From positions 310,001 through 374,000 of the forward strand of contig NZ_JAEPWM010000002.1 in NCBI RefSeq assembly GCF_016654015.1: 64,000 nucleotides of DNA. The letters are read 5' to 3'. The notes under the pieces were generated by a model. That model searched no databases. It worked only from the letters and a program-made list of their open reading frames with translations, and was not told where the DNA came from. This document shows, piece after piece, positions 61,137-64,000 of this stretch. A program made the translations under genes and the position numbers. The DNA is from Ramlibacter ginsenosidimutans. GTDB taxonomy: Bacteria > Pseudomonadota > Gammaproteobacteria > Burkholderiales > Burkholderiaceae_C. The stretch's first letter is position 1. Every line of letters starts with the position of its first letter.

Positions 61137-61694
61137 ATGCCCGCCGCGCCGCTCGAGCAGGTCATGCGCGCCGCCGGACTGGAGGTCACGGGCTGCTGCG
61201 AGCGCCTGTCCCGGTGGCCGGGCCTGCTCGATCACAGCGTGCTGCTGGAGGACTTCAGTCCCGAGGAGGCCGACGTGCTGGGCTCGCTGATGCTGCACGT
61301 ACGGGCCAAGCCGGGCCAGATGCTGATCCGCGAAGGCGAGGTCGACGATTGGATGATGCTGCTGCTGCGCGGCACCGTGGACGTGGGCAAGCGCATCGGC
61401 CCGGAAGCAGAATCCGAAGTACGCGGCGACAACACGCGCCTGGGCGTGCTGCGGCCCGGGACCGTGCTGGGCGAGATGTCCATGTTCGACGGCGAGCCGC
61501 GTTATGCGAGCTGCTGGGCCCTGTCGGAAGTCGAGGCCGCCGTGCTGGACCGCGACGGGGTGGCGCGCCTGGTCCGGTCGCGCCCCGAGATCGGCGCCAA
61601 GCTGCTGGTGAAGCTCACCCAGTTGCTGGCGCAACGCCTGCGCAACACGAGCACCCAGCTCGTGAAGGTGCTGCGCCGCCAGACCATCACCTGA
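61137..61694 (+). CDS. Cyclic nucleotide-binding domain protein
   Basis: 185 residues. CNBD (about 35-150) with GQMLIREGEVDDWMMLLLRG and VLGEMSMFDGEPRYASCWAL, matching the phosphate-binding cassette. No helix-turn-helix follows, so this is not a CRP-type regulator. The last gene of the lipid-transport operon (4 bp after the lipoprotein stop); it may report a nucleotide signal to the transporter (inference). Confidence 0.88.
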   Translation: MPAAPLEQVMRAAGLEVTGCCERLSRWPGLLDHSVLLEDFSPEEADVLGSLMLHVRAKPGQMLIREGEVDDWMMLLLRGTVDVGKRIGPEAESEVRGDNTRLGVLRPGTVLGEMSMFDGEPRYASCWALSEVEAAVLDRDGVARLVRSRPEIGAKLLVKLTQLLAQRLRNTSTQLVKVLRRQTIT

Positions 61695-61716
61695 CCCATT
61701 TTCCGAGGAGAGAATC

Positions 61717-62694
61717 ATGTTCCAGGCCCTGGTGCTCGAGAAGGAGCCCGCGTTCCGCGCCGAAGTGCGCTCCGTCGACGACAGTTTCCTGCCCGAGGGC
61801 GACGTCACGGTCGCGGTCGAGTATTCGACGCTCAACTTCAAGGACGGCCTCGCCATCACCAACAAGTCGCCCGTGGTGCGCAGCTGGCCCATGGTGGCCG
61901 GCATCGACGGTTCGGGGACGGTGCTGGAGAGCGCGTCGCCGCAGTGGAAGAAGGGCGACCCCTTCGTGCTCAACGGCTTCGGCGTGGGCGAGACGCACAA
62001 GGGTTGCCTGGCCGGCAAGGCGCGGCTGAAGTCGCAGTGGCTCGTGAAGCGCCCCTCCGCCTTCAGCGCGAAGCAGGCCATGGCCATCGGCACGGCCGGC
62101 TACACAGCGATGCTGTGCGTGCTGGCGCTGGAGCGACATGGCCTGCGTCCCGGCGACGGCGAGGTGCTGGTGACCGGCGCCACGGGCGGGGTGGGCTCGG
62201 TCGCGATCGCCGTGCTCTCGCAACTGGGGCACCAGGTCGTCGCGGCGACCGGCAAGGCGCACGAGGCGGAGTACCTGAAGGCGCTCGGCGCGTCGGCCGT
62301 GATCGACCGCAACGAGCTGTCCGCGCCGGGCAAGCCGCTGCAGAAGGAGCGCTGGGCCGGCGTGGTCGACGCGGTGGGCAGCCACACGCTCGCCAACGGC
62401 CTGGCGCAGACGCGCTATGGTGGCGCGGTCGCCGCCTGCGGGCTCGCCCAGGGCATGGACCTGCCCGCTTCCGTCGCCCCTTTCATCCTGCGCGGCGTGG
62501 CGCTGCTCGGCGTCGACAGCGTGATGGCGCCCATGCACCTGCGCGAGCAGGCCTGGACGCGCCTGGCCCGTGACCTCGACCCGAAGCTGCTGGCCAGCAT
62601 GAGCACCGAGATCGGGCTGGACGAAGCCGTCGCGGCGGCGCAGAAGCTGATGGCCGGACAGGTGCGCGGCCGCATCGTCGTCAAGACCGCCTGA
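61717..62694 (+). CDS. acuI: Acrylyl-CoA reductase (NADPH), MDR family
   Basis: 325 residues with AGGAG upstream. Zinc-free quinone-oxidoreductase-type MDR fold: substrate domain start FQALVLEKEPAFRAEVRSVD, the YSTLNFKDGLAITNKSPVVR region typical of AcuI/YhdH, and NADPH motif GATGGVGSVAI (about residue 152). Reduces acryloyl-CoA to propionyl-CoA in 3-hydroxypropionate/DMSP-type metabolism. With mmsA it points to propionyl-CoA routes in this strain. Confidence 0.92.
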   Translation: MFQALVLEKEPAFRAEVRSVDDSFLPEGDVTVAVEYSTLNFKDGLAITNKSPVVRSWPMVAGIDGSGTVLESASPQWKKGDPFVLNGFGVGETHKGCLAGKARLKSQWLVKRPSAFSAKQAMAIGTAGYTAMLCVLALERHGLRPGDGEVLVTGATGGVGSVAIAVLSQLGHQVVAATGKAHEAEYLKALGASAVIDRNELSAPGKPLQKERWAGVVDAVGSHTLANGLAQTRYGGAVAACGLAQGMDLPASVAPFILRGVALLGVDSVMAPMHLREQAWTRLARDLDPKLLASMSTEIGLDEAVAAAQKLMAGQVRGRIVVKTA

Positions 62695-62765
62695 GCGCGC
62701 AGCCCGCGGGGGCTGCGTGAGTGCCACTTTGGTACTGCCGGCCCCGCGCGTCCTATAGTGCGTGC

Positions 62766-63716
62766 ATGGGGAGAAGCGAGGGGACCGCGGCACGCGGCAA
62801 ACGACACCTGCTGGCGCGCCATGCGGCAGTGGTGCAGCGGCGCGCCGGCCGGCTCGATCCGACGGTGCGCGCGCTGCTCTGGTCCGGCGTGTCGGGGCTG
62901 CTGTTCGTCACGCTCAATTCGCTCATGCGCGGGCTGTCGCTCGCGCTCAACGGCTTCGAGACGCAGTTCCTGCGCTACCTGATGGGCATCGCCGTGATGG
63001 TGCCGTTCATGGCGCGCAGCGGCTTCGCCACGTACAAGCCGCACAACCTCGCCGGCCAGTTCTCGCGCGGCGGCGTGCACACCATCGGCCTGCTGATCTG
63101 GTTCACGGCGCTGCCGCGCATCAGCCTGGCCGACACCACCGCGATCGGCTTCACGACGCCGATCTTCATCATGCTGGGCGCGGTGCTGGTGTTCAAGGAG
63201 CCGATGCGGTGGGAGCGCTGGATCGCGGCGGCGCTCGGCTTCGGCGGCGTACTGATCGTGGTGGCGCCCAAGCTGTCCGGCACCGGCGGCCTGTACGACC
63301 TGGTGATGCTGTGCTCGTCGCCGGTGTATGCGGCCTCGTACCTCATGACCAAGGCGCTCACGCGCTACGAGCGTGCCGAAGTGATCGTCGCGTGGCAGGC
63401 GATCTCGGTCACGCTCTTCAGCCTGCCGCTGGCCGTGCTGCACTGGCAGACACCGGGGCTGGCGCAACTGGCCTTGTTCGTCGTGTGCGGGCTGCTCGGA
63501 AGCTCGGGCCACTACTGCCTGACGCGCTCCTATGCGGCGGCCGACATCTCCGCATCGCAGTCGGTCAAGTTCCTGGACCTGGTGTGGGCGTCGATCATCG
63601 GCTGGCTGGCGTTCGGTGACCTGCCCAGCGAGTCGACGCTGATAGGCGGCGTGGTGATCTGCGGCTCCACCTTGTGGATCGCGCGCCGGGAATCGCGCGG
63701 GCGGCGGCTCAGTTGA
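62766..63716 (+). CDS. EamA/DMT family exporter
   Basis: 316 residues from ATG 62766; an upstream frame to 62721 looks non-coding. Ten predicted membrane segments in two EamA repeats (ALPRISLADTTAIGFTTPIF in the first; YAAADISASQSVKFLDLVW in the second). Exports small metabolites; substrate unknown. Its 3' end overlaps the convergent nucleotidase gene by eight bases. Confidence 0.92.
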   Translation: MGRSEGTAARGKRHLLARHAAVVQRRAGRLDPTVRALLWSGVSGLLFVTLNSLMRGLSLALNGFETQFLRYLMGIAVMVPFMARSGFATYKPHNLAGQFSRGGVHTIGLLIWFTALPRISLADTTAIGFTTPIFIMLGAVLVFKEPMRWERWIAAALGFGGVLIVVAPKLSGTGGLYDLVMLCSSPVYAASYLMTKALTRYERAEVIVAWQAISVTLFSLPLAVLHWQTPGLAQLALFVVCGLLGSSGHYCLTRSYAAADISASQSVKFLDLVWASIIGWLAFGDLPSESTLIGGVVICGSTLWIARRESRGRRLS

Positions 63717-64000
63717 GCGTGTTGGCAATACCCGCCGCCACGTGCCCCGACGGCACATGCAGCGCCGCATGCGCGACGTGCCGCGTCTGATCGTCGAAGA
63801 AGAAGTCCGGCTCGAACTCGCGCAGGAACTCGCCCTTGGGCAGGCCGCCCAGGAACATCGCCTCGTCCACGTGGATCTTCCAGTCCATCAGCGTGCGGAT
63901 CGCGCGCTCGTGCGCCGGCGCGCTGCGCGCCGTGACCAGCGCCGTGCGGATGCGCATCTTCGCGCTGCCCGCCTGCTGCAGTCGGTGCAGCGCCGCGAGC
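63709..64000 (-). CDS. 5'-nucleotidase (NT5C type 1-like), partial
   Basis: C-terminal 96 residues only; the start lies beyond the right window edge. The visible part matches cytosolic 5'-nucleotidase (RIRTALVTARSAPAHERAI, then DEAMFLGGLPKGEFLREFEP and FFFDDQTRHV), with the HAD-like Asp pair in FFFDDQ. It dephosphorylates nucleoside monophosphates. Confidence 0.85.
   Translation of the reverse strand, partial: LAALHRLQQAGSAKMRIRTALVTARSAPAHERAIRTLMDWKIHVDEAMFLGGLPKGEFLREFEPDFFFDDQTRHVAHAALHVPSGHVAAGIANTLN

Overview
The window is high-GC chromosomal DNA from a betaproteobacterium. It looks like Burkholderiales of the Comamonadaceae type (Ramlibacter/Variovorax-like). This is an inference from three things: several tripartite tricarboxylate (Bug) receptors, the mix of catabolic dehydrogenases with LysR/TetR/IclR-type regulators, and a dispersed palindromic repeat (three sites in the window). 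No rRNA, CRISPR array or transposase was seen. One tRNA gene, tRNA-Arg(CCG), is present.

Layout. 1-5.8 kb: a minus-strand catabolic operon of three Gfo/Idh/MocA dehydrogenases, a Bug receptor, a flavin reductase fused to an IclR effector domain, and a luciferase-like monooxygenase, with a divergent LysR gene at 5.9 kb. 6.9-15.1 kb: scattered metabolic genes (two 3-hydroxyisobutyrate-dehydrogenase-like enzymes, TetR, a second Bug receptor, an LVIVD protein overlapping a COG0523 GTPase, an ACMSD-type amidohydrolase and hydroxypyruvate isomerase). 15.1-21.2 kb: fasciclin, Dps, a flavoprotein disulfide reductase, DoxX, an SDR, an aldehyde dehydrogenase, and a truncated reductase.

21.30-41.91 kb is a mobile island of about 20.6 kb. 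It is bounded by a 19-bp direct repeat of the 3' end of tRNA-Arg(CCG), and a 661-residue tyrosine recombinase starts 75 bp from the tRNA. At its left end is a four-gene operon: a type III-like restriction helicase-nuclease, an adenine methyltransferase, a DUF3883 nuclease-like protein, and a UvrD-type helicase with a RelE-like N-terminus. Further right are small stress proteins (KGG, PsiF-like), a damaged XRE regulator, a zinc-ribbon/Rep-like gene pair, and a minus-strand cluster of nuclease-like genes including a possible uracil-DNA-glycosylase-fold protein. The operon plus the nuclease cluster make the island a strong candidate for an incompletely described defence locus.

42.0-48.8 kb: HU, a universal stress protein, thymidine phosphorylase, DUF2892, a stand-alone PolX-like HhH protein, a Lys-rich exported protein, DedA, a PNPOx-like protein and a di-haem cytochrome c. 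Five FNR/ANR-box-like sites of the form TTGA-N6-TCAA sit upstream of genes here, which suggests an oxygen-responsive regulon. 48.8-57.5 kb: a TSUP permease, a possible structured RNA, a GMC oxidoreductase, mmsA with a divergent LysR gene, and an AtuA-like/enoyl-CoA hydratase pair. 57.6-61.7 kb: an Mla-type lipid transporter operon (STAS-MlaE, MlaF, MCE protein, PqiC-like lipoprotein, cNMP-binding protein). 61.7-64 kb: acuI, an EamA exporter and a partial 5'-nucleotidase.
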